Source of the DNA: Mycoemilia scoparia | Lineage: Eukaryota > Kickxellomycota > Kickxellomycetes > Kickxellales > Kickxellaceae | Assembly: GCA_027575805.1 (NCBI GenBank) | Contig: JANBPU010000175.1 | Location: forward strand, 1 to 33,332 | DNA length: 33,332 bases | Direction of reading: 5' to 3' | Part shown: positions 8,541-19,630 of the stretch, piece after piece | Layout: the number at the start of each line of letters is the position of its first letter | Numbering within the stretch: the first letter of the stretch is position 1 | Notes under the pieces: generated by a model | The model's database searches: none | Told to the model about the DNA's origin: nothing | What the model saw: only the letters and a program-made list of their open reading frames with translations | Position numbers and translations under genes: made by a program

Positions 8541-10227
8541 TTATTGATTCGTCAGTGTCTTTGCCCACTTGGCGATGTCGACTTTCTCAGCAGAATAGCG
8601 CTCAACAAAAGGGTGATTCTATATTATAACCAAACATGGGGCAATGGTGATAGGCTGTAATATATGTATATGGTCAAACAACCAAATAGAAGAAGCATGA
8701 ATAAAGAAACTTACCAGCAATTCTTTTGGTGTTGGCCTTTGGACAGGATCTCTCCGAAGACTATATGAGCATTGTAATAACCAATTGTTGTATTATTATA
8801 GGCCATGGATCATTAGGTACAAAAAAAGTAGACAAATCTGATGTGAAAATTTAACATATATAACAGTGACAGATTTATCTTACCATTGATTTACAAGGTC
8901 CCGCAAGTCTTCAGGGAATTCCTGTGGAAGGGGCGGTAGCTCCTCTTTTGTTATAAAGTCGAGCATCTCGAAAATGGACATAGCCTCTCCCTCGGGTCTA
9001 AATGGGTATTGTCCAATGGCAAGCTCCATTAAGGCCGTTCCAAGGGACCAAACATCCGACTTGACTGTGTAGCTGGAACCCTCCATACGTTCCGGTGACA
9101 TATAGGCGGCAGTTCCCACAAACGTGTTAGCAATAGAGTTTACCATCTCCTTGGAAATACCAAAATCGCATATTTTTATGTATCCCGAAGAATTTACGAG
9201 TATGTTAGATGGCTTGATATCTATTATAGAGGGCAAGGTACAAAGGAATTAGACGTTCTTCATATAGGCAGACAACTTGTTTTAATAGTCGAGAACTATA
9301 AATACCTCTGTGCATAATACGGTGCTCTTCATACAAATATGTCAGTCCCATCAGTACCTGAAAAAGACATTGAGGCTATGTATTAGCATGCTTTGTCTTG
9401 ACAAACGACGATTTATATATAGTGCATAACAGAAAGAATGTATTGAGCTTACAGAGTATGTAAGTTTACCAAGAACGTCGACAGGGATAGGGCCGTGCTT
9501 TTTGTATATATGATCAAACGACCTATTGCAGTATACAAAATGTGCAAGACATGAAGTCGGGCACAATAACTTTGGTTAGGTAAGCAATACTGGGAGGTTG
9601 AGGTTGGTAAGAATGAATATAATGTAAACATTGCATAGTGGTTATTATTGAAACTTGCCCGAGGTCCATGAACTCCATACATATACGAATATCATTGCCA
9701 GTAGCAAAGGCACCATAGAAGGAAACGATATATGGTGAATTACACTCGTGAAGTATTTGTAGCTCTTTGAGAACTTGTTGCCTGATGTTTGCATCAATGC
9801 GGATTGTCTATATTATATGAATGCATGAAATGTAGTGGTCTCTATGCATTGTTTTGTTCGAGAAAAAGCATGTGTCCACGTATATGGAGTTTATACACAC
9901 CTTCATGGCCATAATGGTTTTTGTAGGGATATGCAAGACCTGGTTCACCATACCGCTGGCTCCAGATCCCATCTCTTGCAAATGCTGTAAATCCTCGGAC
10001 CTCAAGTCTAAGCGAAATTCAACCCCAATCTCAAGCGAAGCGACAGCTGCATTTGTATAGCCTTGTTTCTCATACAGGAAGGTAGCTCCGCCAGCAGTGT
10101 CGAGCCCTATGGACCCCAGCCCTGCAGCGTCAGAAGGTATAGCCATGTTTGAAGGTGTCTTTGCCTCGTCGGGGCCATCTGAAGGCAAGGCTAACCCCTT
10201 GAAGTTGCGTTTCTTACGAAGAACCAT
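8541..10227 (-). CDS. STE7: MAP kinase kinase, Ste7 class (7 exons, 352 aa)
   Basis: Dual-specificity kinase predicted to phosphorylate a Fus3/Kss1-type MAPK. Exons: 10227-9901, 9807-9659, 9522-9453, 9357-9306, 9220-8884, 8760-8715, 8618-8541; all junctions keep frame. The start is the ATG giving MVLRKKRNFKGLALPS; the frame upstream has no ATG. RKKR...LAL fits a MAPK docking motif. Further signatures are the glycine loop GSGASG (about residue 86), the Lys in MAMK (109), HRDIKPSN (about 197), DFG (about 218) and the activation segment NSIANTFVGT ... YMSPER (about 227-245) with the S-xxx-T pair. NSIANTFVGT with YMSPER matches Ste7/Byr1/Fuz7 better than Mkk1 or Pbs2. It is short compared with many fungal Ste7 proteins, mostly at the N-terminus. 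Intron 2 (9523-9658) uses GC-AG. Confidence 0.9.
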
Positions 10228-11436
10228 TGATAGCACAGTATGCCCCTTTGCCTATAAAAATAAAGTAAGCGGTGATAAAAAGAAAGGTAGACAACAGACA
10301 GTCTGTTAATACTAATGCAAAGTAGGCGGAGAACAAGTATTAGAGCTTGATGCCAAAGCTGCACATGTTTTTATTTTCTACTTTCGCTCTTAACACCCAA
10401 ATAACAAACAATTAGTTGCTTGGTCACAGCGAATAGCAAAACGCAAGCTTTATGCACCAATTTAACCAATCTGACCTTAGGATTCTGGGGGCTTTGTCTA
10501 TATGGTAAAAATCACAAAGCACAAAGCAAAAATGGTCCCCCAAAAACGATTAAAATATCAAGTATAGTATTCATGCACAACAGAACAATACGCATTATCT
10601 ATTATTAATCAGATCAATATCATTAATAATGCGAATATCAGTAGAAATGATAATACTTGACTTGCTCTTTATTAGAGCTCTTGACCAGAGTTGGCCATCA
10701 ACATATGTTGGAATATAGGCCTCACCCAACAATATACGCCCAATAAATCCTTAAATACAGCCCTGATAACCCCCATCAGGGTGGTCGCTCTTTTGGAATA
10801 GTGGTTATAGTGGTGTTCTAACAAACATACACTAACTTGTATGGCAGTCTCCTTTGAAGGTAAACCAGAAGAATACTCTGGATAATATACAATAATCCGT
10901 CAGGCTCCAGCCAAAGTGCATGTGGGCTATGGGCCGATTTGCAGAGAATGTATGAGCACGCTTGTCTGTTTCCTTTTGGTGAGGAACTCACCATTACAAA
11001 TCTTTCAACACTACTTTAAATTTTCAATGTAAATGGTATAATACCAACAATAAGAATTGCTGCATATCCACAAAAGCCAACCGATCTAATCTTCGGTACT
11101 GCTCAGAAACAAGCTTTGGTTATATTACTTTAAATAGAAGTGATGTGTATTGGAAGATGAGCTCTGCCCAACTCTATACCTACTTGTAAACGCGAAAAGG
11201 CCCAAACACCAATCACTTTTGGGGCTGCCAACCTATTGGCTTAAGCAATTATCTCTCAGTGTGACATTATAGTGGCAAGCGGTTTGTAGCAAACTTTCCC
11301 ACATGTTATTCTGAGTAATAATATATTAGAAAGTGCTGCAGCAGGCTACTGACTACTAACGTATTTAAAAGACGACAACATACTAAAAAAGAATTATGGA
11401 TGCTTGTGTGGGCAGATTCATGAGAGTGCTGTTGTA
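10228..11436. other. Spacer between MAPKK and PP2A-A; no gene seen
   Basis: It holds the upstream region of the MAPKK gene, the 3' side of the PP2A-A gene and R2 copy 1 (annotated separately). There is also an imperfect inverted repeat around 10485-10550 (TGGGGGCTTTGT against ACAAAGC...GGTCCCCCA) and a small hairpin at about 10761-10781 (CCCTGAT-AACCCCC-ATCAGGG). Short ORFs here show no family resemblance. Confidence 0.5.
10841..11000 (-). repeat. Repeat family R2, copy 1
   Basis: The reverse complement contains ACAGACAAGCGTGCTCATAC, CAAATCGGCCCATAGCCCAC and GGTTTACCTTCAAAGGAGAC, collinear with the copies at 14896 and 27232. It is more diverged than those two are from each other. No coding potential is shared across all three copies. 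Identity unknown. Confidence 0.75.
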
Positions 11437-13986
11437 TTATTCATTTTCGAGTGGCATCATGTTTTTAGAGCTCTGCCAATTTTCAATTTTGCTAAGCGAA
11501 TCTGAAGCAAAGAAGCGGACATCTTGGTCCAGATCTTCTTCTAGTTTGTGGAGCAGTGTCTTGAAGCTCTCCTGAATCTGTGATGATTCATCCGACTGCT
11601 TTGGCTTTTCCACAAGCTCCCACATACATTTGGCCACATTAAAGCGAATGTTTGGTATAGGGTCATTTGTAAGGGCTTCAAGGCAGGGGAGGATAAGGTC
11701 TTGGACAACTTGTGCGGTAATTGATGGTGCTATGGCCTTGAAGGCAAACACAGTAGTCATGCGGTAAAGATAGTTGGGGTGGTTGCTAGTTGCCAAAATC
11801 TTGGGAATAATGGTTTCTTTGGCCCATCCGATGCCAAACACATCAATAAGTTTCTTCAGGTTGGCTGTGGCTGCCTCTCTGACAGAGTACACAGGGTCTC
11901 CGAGCCAGGACATACATAGAGTCACAAGTTTGTCGTTGAAGAAGTCTACACCCAGCTGCTGTGCAAGCAAAGGAACGTATTCAATTATCGCTAGGCGCAC
12001 CCTCCATTGTTTATCTTCGGCTAGCTCAATTATAGCTGGAAGAAGCGAGTGTGAGATCGTCTCAATCCCTACAACTACACATAGCACAATAAGATATATG
12101 TGGATCACCAACGGTTAAAGCATTTTAAAGTGGGTCATTCGATTCCCCCCCACAGATTTTGTCATTTTATATAATTAGCATGTCTGTGATTCTACACCTA
12201 CCTTCAGTCACCTTTCCTAGACTCGAGATCAAGTTGAGTCTTACTTCTGGGTCCTGGTCCTTTAGGAGAGAAATGAATATTGGGAGAAGCTCGCCCATGG
12301 TGCTAAATGGTGAATAGCGTATATATTAATATAATATAGCACCATACTGCGCATCCTAATGGACTTTTTGTTAATTAATAAGCACATACCTTTCACGACC
12401 AAATATAGAGCAAAGTCCAGTAATATGTTTTGCAAGGGCTGAGCGTACATGTGGTATACTATCATCAGCAAGGCCCTTAATTGGTATAAGGAATTGCTTT
12501 ATGTCGCTATCCTCCTGCTTTGAAACCAACTCAAGAAGCCCAACAATCTGTGTACAAGCAGCGCCTCTAACTTCAGCTTCGGTGTCGCTTAAGAGTCTCT
12601 CGGCAACAAGAATAAGCTGTTTCTGGAAACTGGCGATATCTGACGCTTCATATATCTGGTATAGAAAATATATGCAGGTCGGTGTTATATATTTGCCAAA
12701 AGATATTATATGAATGGGAATAAAAGTCAATACCCCCATGACCAACTTGCCTTTATGAACTTATCAGCGGCCATATATTTCACTCTCCATGACTTGTCTT
12801 GACATAGCTTGATGATCTCACCAAATAGCTCTTTTTTTCCGGAGAGGTTCTTCCATGCTTTCTTTTCCACAAGAATTTGTCCAATTGCTATAAATGGCTC
12901 GACGGCAAGAAGACGAACGGAGTCTTGGTCATCATGAGCAAGCTTTTTGAAGCATTTAATGGAGAAAGTCTCCAAGTACTCTGGAGCATTGGGAATCAGT
13001 TTCTACATAAGTTGTGTTACATTAGCCAGCCAATTTAGTCACAAAACACACCGCTGTATATATATATATATATATATTTGTCAATTTAGGGACAGTAATA
13101 GCAATTGGCTTACCACAAGGTGAGTAGCTGCAGCTCTTCGGGCCATTGGGGTTTCATCTTCGCAAAGACGCTCGTAGCCCCTATTTCACCATGAAAGGTT
13201 TGTTAAGTTGAAGCTAAACTGCGTTTTCATGATATTCTTACAGATGACATTGGTAATCAAAAGTATATATATACTCACGCAAGCAACTGTTGTTGGGTTT
13301 CTGAGCTTGACTTTTTATATGCGTTAGCATAGAGTCCAGCGGCACTCGAGCGGCTAGTGAACCATTCGCCCTGAGATAGTCTAGCAATGCACGGGATTAG
13401 ATACTGCTCAACACTCTCCTCAGACATAACATCGGTGATTTTGTTAATGGACTCTACCGCCTGGATGTAAGCCAGAAAGTATATTGCACACAAAGATTTA
13501 AGATATATATTATGTCGGCAAGGTATACTTGATAAAGAATGTGGCAGGTACTTGCCTTATCACGAACAACCTGCTCCTCGGTCGCAGCTAGGTTTTCGAG
13601 GGGTCGAAGGAGAATGTGTGCGTAGCTTGGGCCGCCAATGTAGTTCACAAACTCCCCTAATTTTTCGGCTAGAGAGAGGAGAATTTCGTCATCATCATCG
13701 ATGGACTCTGAAGTAAAGAACAATAGAAAATATTGGTCACTGAAGGTGCAATAATCGGACCCGAATTTTAAAGAGTATTTATTTGTCCATGAAACTTACC
13801 ATCCAAAAAAGGAATTAGCTCAGAGCGAGTGCGCTCTTCACCCAAGGCTAGGGCTATGGTGGGTAGGTTTGTTATAGCGTTGAGGCGGAAGGACAAGTCC
13901 TCATGCTTGAGCTCATCGATTAGAATAGCAATGGGATACAGCTCTTCCTCGGTCCTGTCAATCTCCATACCAGTGGATTCCATCAT
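11437..13986 (-). CDS. TPD3: Protein phosphatase 2A scaffold subunit A (8 exons, 612 aa)
   Basis: HEAT-repeat scaffold that joins the PP2A catalytic C subunit to regulatory B subunits in cytosol and nucleus. Exons: 13986-13800, 13707-13556, 13460-13279, 13180-13114, 13002-12751, 12655-12390, 12302-12202, 12068-11437; frame is kept at each junction. Nearly the whole length follows the conserved family pattern: [121 protein letters not shown]. The 612-aa length lies between human (589) and yeast (635) forms. The start is the first of two adjacent ATGs. Introns 13461-13555 and 12656-12750 can only be spliced in frame with GC donors (AAG|GCAAGT). Single-copy housekeeping gene by appearance. Confidence 0.95.
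13055..13077. repeat. (TA)n microsatellite in PP2A-A intron 4
   Basis: An uninterrupted alternating TA run inside the intron 13003-13113. Likely length-variable between strains. Confidence 0.8.
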
Positions 13987-14229
13987 TTTAAACAGTATTT
14001 AAAAAGGGGTAGATAAAAGTATGATTGTGTTAAAGAGTTCCCTCAGTGTGTCCCAAACGAACTTGGCCCAAATAATATAAATGTGTAAAGTAAAAAGTCT
14101 GGAACTAAAAAACACCAACACAAAGCCAAAACAATGTCATAACAAACCCTTTCTCTGAGGATGATGATGGGTCAATGCCGAAAATTGTCCAACCCATAAC
14201 TTGGGCAAGCTATAATTTGTAATAACCTT

Positions 14230-14640
14230 GGGCGGAGAAGAAATTGGTAGAGTTGAATATTGTTGGGCTGGCCAGAAGCTTGCGTCAGGGGTGCTCACTG
14301 TTGTGCCCAAGGACCCTATTCGTTCATTTCAAGGCCAAAGGCTTTGGTGGGCAGTGGGGGCTACTTGGCGCACTTATACATGATTTTGCCCTTGGAGAAG
14401 GTCTGAGAAAAGCCGCAGTGTATATGTTGTGCACCCTGCTAATATTGTGGGGTGGAGACGACCAGCAACACTTGCTTCTCTGCTAGGTTATTGCAAACGA
14501 CGAGCTTGGTTTTCAACACTCCAAGCTCAGATGCTTGCAGCACTATTTGTGCTGAGCCTGGTTGAGAGGTTTGAAAGTAGTCTCCTGGCGGTAGCTCAAT
14601 GTAGTGCAATACGCAAGGCACTTCTCTAAAAGGAGGTGTA
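14230..14640. other. Relatively GC-rich, non-coding spacer segment of unknown nature
   Basis: About 400 bases upstream of the PP2A-A start stand out from the AT-rich surroundings. Short overlapping ORFs on both strands (for example 14244-14486, 14429-14629, and 14439-14621 on minus) resemble nothing and overlap one another, so none is called. I saw no tRNA, 5S, U6, SRP or RNase P signature. It could be a noncoding RNA, a decayed gene or a promoter region. The stretch 13987-14229 is AT-richer and should hold the PP2A-A promoter. Confidence 0.4.
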
Positions 14641-14781
14641 ACTCAATTCAGATTACTCTCTGTGCCAATCCAACCCTCTCTCTTTACATTAAAAAAATAT
14701 TTTGAATATAGCATTTTTAAGCCAGAATTTTGGTTGTATTTTCTAATAAACTCAAAGAAGGCTTATGTATATTTGCAATTC

Positions 14782-14899
14782 TATGAGATTATTTTTGAAG
14801 GTTTAATGTTTACTAGTAAAACTGGAAATTCATTTCGTTGTAGTTGCCCCTATACGCATTCACCACTAAAAGGCACCCTTCAAAAATTATTACCCATAT
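14782..14899. mobile_element. Family A repeat, copy 2
   Basis: About 118 bp, with termini TATGAGATTATTTTTGAAGG and CCTTCAAAAATTATTACCCATA and the interior in inverse order (TTGCCCCTATA). Its right end touches R2 copy 2. Confidence 0.7.
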
Positions 14900-15055
14900 G
14901 GCAAGTTCCCCATCAATTGGAAACAGACAAGTGTGCTCATACATTCCCCGCAAATCGGCCCATAGCTCACATACACTTTGGCTGGTGCCTCCCAGATTAT
15001 TGGCTATTACCCACTGTATCATTCTGGTTTACCTTCAAAGGAGACTCTACCATAT
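14896..15055 (+). repeat. Repeat family R2, copy 2
   Basis: About 160 bp from ATATGGCAAGTTCCCCATCA to GGAGACTCTACCATAT. Roughly nine bases in ten agree with copy 3 at 27232. Both ends show a short inverted ATATGG/CCATAT, so it may be a MITE. The ORFs that cross it (14662-15060, 14844-15164) look similar to one at 27131 only because of the repeat. The rest of 15056-15310 is AT-rich 3' flank of RPN5. Confidence 0.8.
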
Positions 15056-15310
15056 ATTGAAAAGGAAACCAAATTCAGTTCATTATTCCTCCACTTCAGG
15101 CTGGTGTTCCAGGCATTGTTCTGATACTCTCTTAAAGTGGATACTGCCATTTATTCCAAAGTAGTTACTACTACTACTACTGAAAATATCGTTATTATAA
15201 TTTAAATTCTGTTTTATAATTTATAATAGATATATATTTCAAATTGGTAAATGTGTAGTTATGTGATACTGATGATGTACTGAAACATGGTATATGGGCT
15301 ATGCAGGACT

Positions 15311-17096
15311 TTAAACGGTTGCTTTGCTTAGCTCTCTGCCAGTCTCCTCTTTGGAAAGAAGGTGCGTTGTCGATTCAACCAGCTTTAGCAATTCATCAAT
15401 GTTATTTGACCAAGCGTTAAGTTGATCCTCGGTACTCTGTGGTCGAATAAAGGACACGATCCCCTTGGGACGATCAATGCGTGCATAGATCATGTCTTTA
15501 ATAATCAAGTCCGAAAGGAATGGTTCAATTTCTTGGACATTTGTAGCGGAGAAGCCGACAAGCTCAGCAAGGCGGTCCAAGGTCACAGTAGTGTAGTATT
15601 TCGCAACTACACGAGTATTCTATAAAATAAAAACTGATGCATTAGGACTCAAAGGGTTTGGTACTGGTTGCGATAGCAATGAGTATTTATACACCTACAT
15701 GTTCACGAACACGGCTCCGGAATTCTTCCCAACGGACTCTCCCTTCTTCAGTATCCTGGGAAAACACGGGGGTGCTCTGGAGAGTTGGTGTATAGAATTT
15801 AAGAACATATTCCCAGTCAAGTAGCTCTGGTTGTATAAAACCCTTTGCCACATCAAGAAGAGATAGATGATTCCCTGGTGGAGCCAGCTTGAGATCATCA
15901 AGTCTGGGTTCATTTATTATATGGTGGATAAGGTCGGATTGCTCATTACTGAAGGGAGCAAGAATGACATATAGGGCAACATTGCGGAGAATATCTGGCC
16001 AAACTGCGTTGTCGCTCTTGATTTCTTCAGTGTTGTAAATGTGCTGATACTGTTTGGAAATTTCAAGATAGTTCTTTTCATGCATGTAGCACTGAATCAT
16101 TCGTTGATAGAAAGCAACCTTTTGTTGGAATCGCTTGTCATTGTCTTTATCCTTCTTTTCGAAATATTTCAAATTTATCTTTTTGCTGAGAATGGTTGCA
16201 TTGGTGAAGTCGGCTATCTCAATGCTTAGTCTCATTTGTTCAAGTATAAAATCTACCTTTTCATTCTGAGGTACAGAGCCGAATGTTTCTATCTGAATTT
16301 TCTGTATTGTGCGGGCCGCTCCCTCCACGTCACCATTTTGAACATATATATCGCATAGTTTGCGAGTAAGACGAGCTCTTAAAACCTCAACATGAACCCT
16401 ATCTTCGGTTATATTCCAAAGGTCTCGAATTCTATCAAACCTACCATCTTCAGGTAGGGAGTTTTCAAGTTCAATGGCATGCTCGACCATTTTACAGGTG
16501 GCCTGCCCACGAGAAGTATTAAAATATGATGTTAGAGCAGCACAATATACTTGTCAGATTTCAAGACATTAATATAGTAGTTATAAAACTTACAGATTTA
16601 AGTGAATTGTATCTCTTCATAATAAACCTTAGCTGATCCACTATTAGCTTCCAGTCATTTGCTTTAGACGCAATAGCTACTAGAGCAACTAGAACTCTTG
16701 TTGCTGGGTCTGTGTCGTCATAAACCTCGCCTTTTATTTCCTGCAGAGATGAAGCAGTTTATAGCAGCCAATTTTAGATATAAATATATTTAAAGGGATA
16801 TGAATCCGTCAATTAATCTATATAACTATTGGCGGAAATGTGAGGAAGCTATATACGTACCTCGGGTGCCTTTTTCATACAAGTCCTCAGTTTCTTTAGC
16901 GAGTCATCTAGGTTCCCTTGCTATATCATATCAAAACATACTAATGAGTTTCAAGGATATATTGCTCGACTAAAATGTATCATTACAAGGGCAAAATGTA
17001 ATGTCTGTTAACCTTTGCAAGATCCTCTGCTTCAGAAATGGCCTGGGACGCATCGAGCTTAAATTGCTCTGTAGGTTTAAGTAACTCGACGTCCAT
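15311..17096 (-). CDS. RPN5: 26S proteasome lid subunit Rpn5/PSMD12 (5 exons, 467 aa)
   Basis: PCI-domain scaffold of the 19S regulatory particle lid, acting in nucleus and cytosol. Exons: 17096-17013, 16920-16861, 16740-16594, 16502-15699, 15619-15311; introns 79-120 bp, all GT-AG and all in frame. Signatures follow PSMD12: RARLTRKLCDIYVQNGDVEG, FILEQMRLSIEIADF, ILSKKINLKYF, ALYVILAPFSNEQSDLIH, then the C-terminal PCI/winged-helix part with REHNTRVVAKYYTTVTLDRL, IYARIDRPKGIVSFIRP and the closing helix TTHLLSKEE. Length is close to human (456) and yeast (445). The start ATG gives MDVELLKPTEQFK and is the only suitable one. I saw no yeast-type proteasome-associated control element (GGTGGCAAA) in the upstream 200 bases. 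Confidence 0.95.
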
Positions 17097-18001
17097 TTTT
17101 GTTGTTATAATTGATATAGTTGTATTTATGCTGATGTAGAGAGAAAGTATGTGCAAGGTGAAATACGCTTTTTTGATGTTCTTAGACCCAAATAATGTCT
17201 TTATGTGAAAAGGAATACGTAATAAGCCTAGATGATAATTACAATCAGCTGATTAATTGATTTCTACTAAACTCCAAGTTGATCCAAAATAAAATAAAAT
17301 AAAATACAAGCCATTCTCTTAGTGGGATAAGGGCAAAAAGAACACAAAGCCATGCGCCTTTGGCTATAATTGAAAATTATTGGGTGAGCTGATAAATAAT
17401 TGAAAGCACACAAATGCAGCGTAGAATATACAGTCTCGTTATGCCCTTCAAATCCAAAGAAACCAACCAAATACAACATTTAAATATACTGATAGATTGA
17501 GAAAGGGTATGTAAATTCGCAGCACCTAGTCAGCTGCTGCAATTAAAAGACCGTAGGAGTGTTGAAAGTCATTAATGTGTCGTTAATTAGTCCATATCTA
17601 AAATTCTAATAGAAAGGTTGACACCAACTACTGAGATCCTGGCATATTATAAAGATTTTGACAGCTTTGCTTACAATTAGCTCCCACCTTTGGGTACACT
17701 GTTATGCTACCTTTTCAATATAGCTAGCCCTGCTAATCCCAAAAACATTTGACACGTTAACACTAGAAGCGTGCTCTACTAAAGCAATACCAGGTAGAGA
17801 TGCAATCGTTTAAACCATCCCTATGAAGTTTTAAAGCTGCTCTTTTCCATACCCTTCATGAAGGCCATCTTGCCCGGTCAACTTCTCATTTCTCCATCCT
17901 TAACATCAGTACTACTATTTAAAGCATCAAAATATTTCCGATCATATTATTTCTGTTTACCTTTCCTTATAAATACCGAGCAGATTCCAAAATTCCGTCA
18001 T
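17097..18001. promoter_or_regulatory. Divergent intergenic region between RPN5 and the TALE homeobox gene
   Basis: About 900 bp that must hold both promoters. It has an (AAAAT)n-like run at about 17287-17306. A 70-codon minus ORF (17267-17479) has no support. The frame of the homeobox gene is open upstream to an ATG at 17858, but that stretch is hydrophobic and AT-rich and reads like 5' leader. Confidence 0.5.
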
Positions 18002-19036
18002 ATGGACTCAGTACCAACCCAAGTCACAAACAATCCTAACATCTTCAAATCACCAGAGAGTCAAAAACCGAATATAGCCAATTCCTACCTTTCAAGCTTG
18101 CCAGCAATGAATTCGCAAAGCTCATATACAAATAATGATAATAATTCCTCAAATTCAAATAATTTTATTAGTTTCGACAATATGTTCATAGACCCAAGAA
18201 TCACCCAGATAGCTACATCCCTTAGCACAGAACCAGCTTTGCAAAATATTGTATTGTTGGATTCTGTCGGCACTGGAAGCCAACATGGTTTTCCTTTGGA
18301 CAGCAATCTTCTCGCTAACATGACCCCAGATCCTTCCATATCCCTAAAATATCCCACTATACAGCCACAGACCACCCCTTCAGTGTGGGATCCTTCGATG
18401 CAATTCATTCCTAGCCAGGACTACAATAGCCACATTTATCAACATCTTACGCCTCCCATGGCAATTCCTAATGACAGCACAGATTTAAATACACTCTACC
18501 CTCAGCAGTTTACCACAGACCACCCAGAGCTTTCAAACCACCCACTTAACGATATGTTTGGTGCAAATTCAACTGAGTTGTTCGAGAATGCTCCAAGTGC
18601 TTCAGGCACATATATATCCTCCCTTGCTCCACCGAGGAGGATACATTACCCATACGAAGATTTGAAAAACAGCCAGCAATACTTTACCCCACCGCTTTCT
18701 CTATCAAGCTCACTAACATCTCTTCCAACAGTATCAGCCAGCCCAACCCGCCTCAGCGTTCGACCTACAATATCATATAACGGAGAATATAGAGTTTCTA
18801 AAAAGAAACGCCCAAACCATAGCCAACGCATTACAAGGACTCTAGATTCTTGGCTGGAGGAGAACATCAACCACCCTTACCCATCAGAGGCGGAAAAGAA
18901 ACGGCTTATGGCTATTACTAATCTTAAACGCAGTCAATTGAAAAACTGGTTTGGTAATGCACGTAGAAGACTTATACAAAAAATTGTTGATAAGGACGGC
19001 AATGTTACTTGGGTAAAGAAAAATAAGGCGCATTAA
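18002..19036 (+). CDS. TALE-class homeodomain transcription factor (344 aa)
   Basis: Nuclear DNA-binding protein, single exon. The start chosen is MDSVPTQVTNN at 18002; an in-frame ATG at 17858 would add 48 mostly hydrophobic residues. The first 260 residues are Ser/Asn/Pro-rich and look disordered. The homeodomain (about 268-331) is close to the C-terminus. It has the TALE three-residue extension (NHPYPSEAEKKRL), and helix 3 reads LKRSQLKNWFGNARRRL. WFxNARRR is the TALE signature. The residue at homeodomain position 50 is Gly, where many fungal and Meis-type TALE proteins have Ile, Ser or Val; PBC proteins also have Gly. The closest known types are Cup9/Tos8-like regulators or mating-type homeodomain proteins; the sequence does not decide. 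A family B repeat begins five bases after the stop. Confidence 0.85.
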   Translation: MDSVPTQVTNNPNIFKSPESQKPNIANSYLSSLPAMNSQSSYTNNDNNSSNSNNFISFDNMFIDPRITQIATSLSTEPALQNIVLLDSVGTGSQHGFPLDSNLLANMTPDPSISLKYPTIQPQTTPSVWDPSMQFIPSQDYNSHIYQHLTPPMAIPNDSTDLNTLYPQQFTTDHPELSNHPLNDMFGANSTELFENAPSASGTYISSLAPPRRIHYPYEDLKNSQQYFTPPLSLSSSLTSLPTVSASPTRLSVRPTISYNGEYRVSKKKRPNHSQRITRTLDSWLEENINHPYPSEAEKKRLMAITNLKRSQLKNWFGNARRRLIQKIVDKDGNVTWVKKNKAH

Positions 19037-19040
19037 GCTG

Positions 19041-19181
19041 TATACATGGCGAGATTTTAACAAGGATTAGGCAAAAATGAATCCTCAGGAGTTGTGTAAC
19101 AAATGGCTGACAATTAGGCCAGAATCTGACAACCCATTCCTGCCTAATTAATGCCTGGTCGCTAATGAAATTTCGCCGTAT
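19041..19181. mobile_element. Family B repeat, copy 1, abutting the TALE gene stop
   Basis: About 141 bp starting TATACATGGCGAGATTT and ending AAATTTCGCCGTAT (inverted ends). The interior GGCAAAAATGAATCCTCAGG ... TAACAAATGG ... CCCATT is shared with copy 2. It must lie in the 3' UTR or terminator of the homeobox gene. Confidence 0.65.
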
Positions 19182-19349
19182 GGGCAATGGTCTGAAAGTC
19201 TATTTGTTTTTATCTCTGCTTTTTTTAAAGGGAAATAACGCAAGTATTTCTTTTTTATCTTTACCATTTGTTATCTTGAAATCTCTGAATTAAACTAAAA
19301 TTATTGTAAACTTTCGGACTGCATCATCATAACCAACGACTAGCCATAA

Positions 19350-19492
19350 TATATATGGTCAAGCTGAATGCCGCCTTAGGCAAAAATAGGTCCTCAAGAG
19401 CTACATAACAAATGGTTTATGGTTGTGCCAAAACCTGAGAGCCCATTTCTGACTATCATACATTTGATCACTAGAGAAATTTGACCATATAT
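19350..19492. mobile_element. Family B repeat, copy 2
   Basis: Same orientation and order as copy 1: start TATATATGGTCAAGCT, interior GGCAAAAATAGGTCCTCAAG and TAACAAATGG, end AAATTTGACCATATATA. The mutation in the start (GGTCAA) is mirrored in the end (TTGACC), as expected for inverted ends. Confidence 0.7.
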
Positions 19493-19528
19493 ATATATAC
19501 ACACATATGCAACATTGTGCGATTAGAA

Positions 19529-19630
19529 TAGGGATCATAGTTTTTGAAAGGCATCTTTTGGTGGCCAATGATTATAGGACCAATCACAGCTGGTTGTCAA
19601 ATGGTCACCCTTCAAAAATAATAACTTATA
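19529..19630. mobile_element. Family A repeat, copy 3
   Basis: GGGATCATAGTTTTTGAAAG to CCCTTCAAAAATAATAACTTAT, with the interior CCAATGATTATAGGACCAAT. Termini are degenerate compared with copy 1. Confidence 0.6.

Noticed and set aside
9351..9682. ORFs in the middle of the MAPKK gene
   Set aside because: They read through introns; the spliced exons explain the conserved kinase motifs.
12656..12750. Frameshift or pseudogene in PP2A-A at this intron
   Set aside because: A GC-AG intron restores the frame and conserved sequence, so no mutation needs to be assumed.
14662..15164. Overlapping ORFs whose proteins resemble that of an ORF at 27131-27385
   Set aside because: The similarity comes only from the shared R2 repeat, and the third R2 copy is not open in a matching frame.
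17858..18001. Upstream ATG that would add 48 residues to the homeobox protein
   Set aside because: The added stretch is hydrophobic and AT-rich, unlike the Ser/Asn-rich N-terminus that follows MDSVPTQ; kept as leader, though not excluded.
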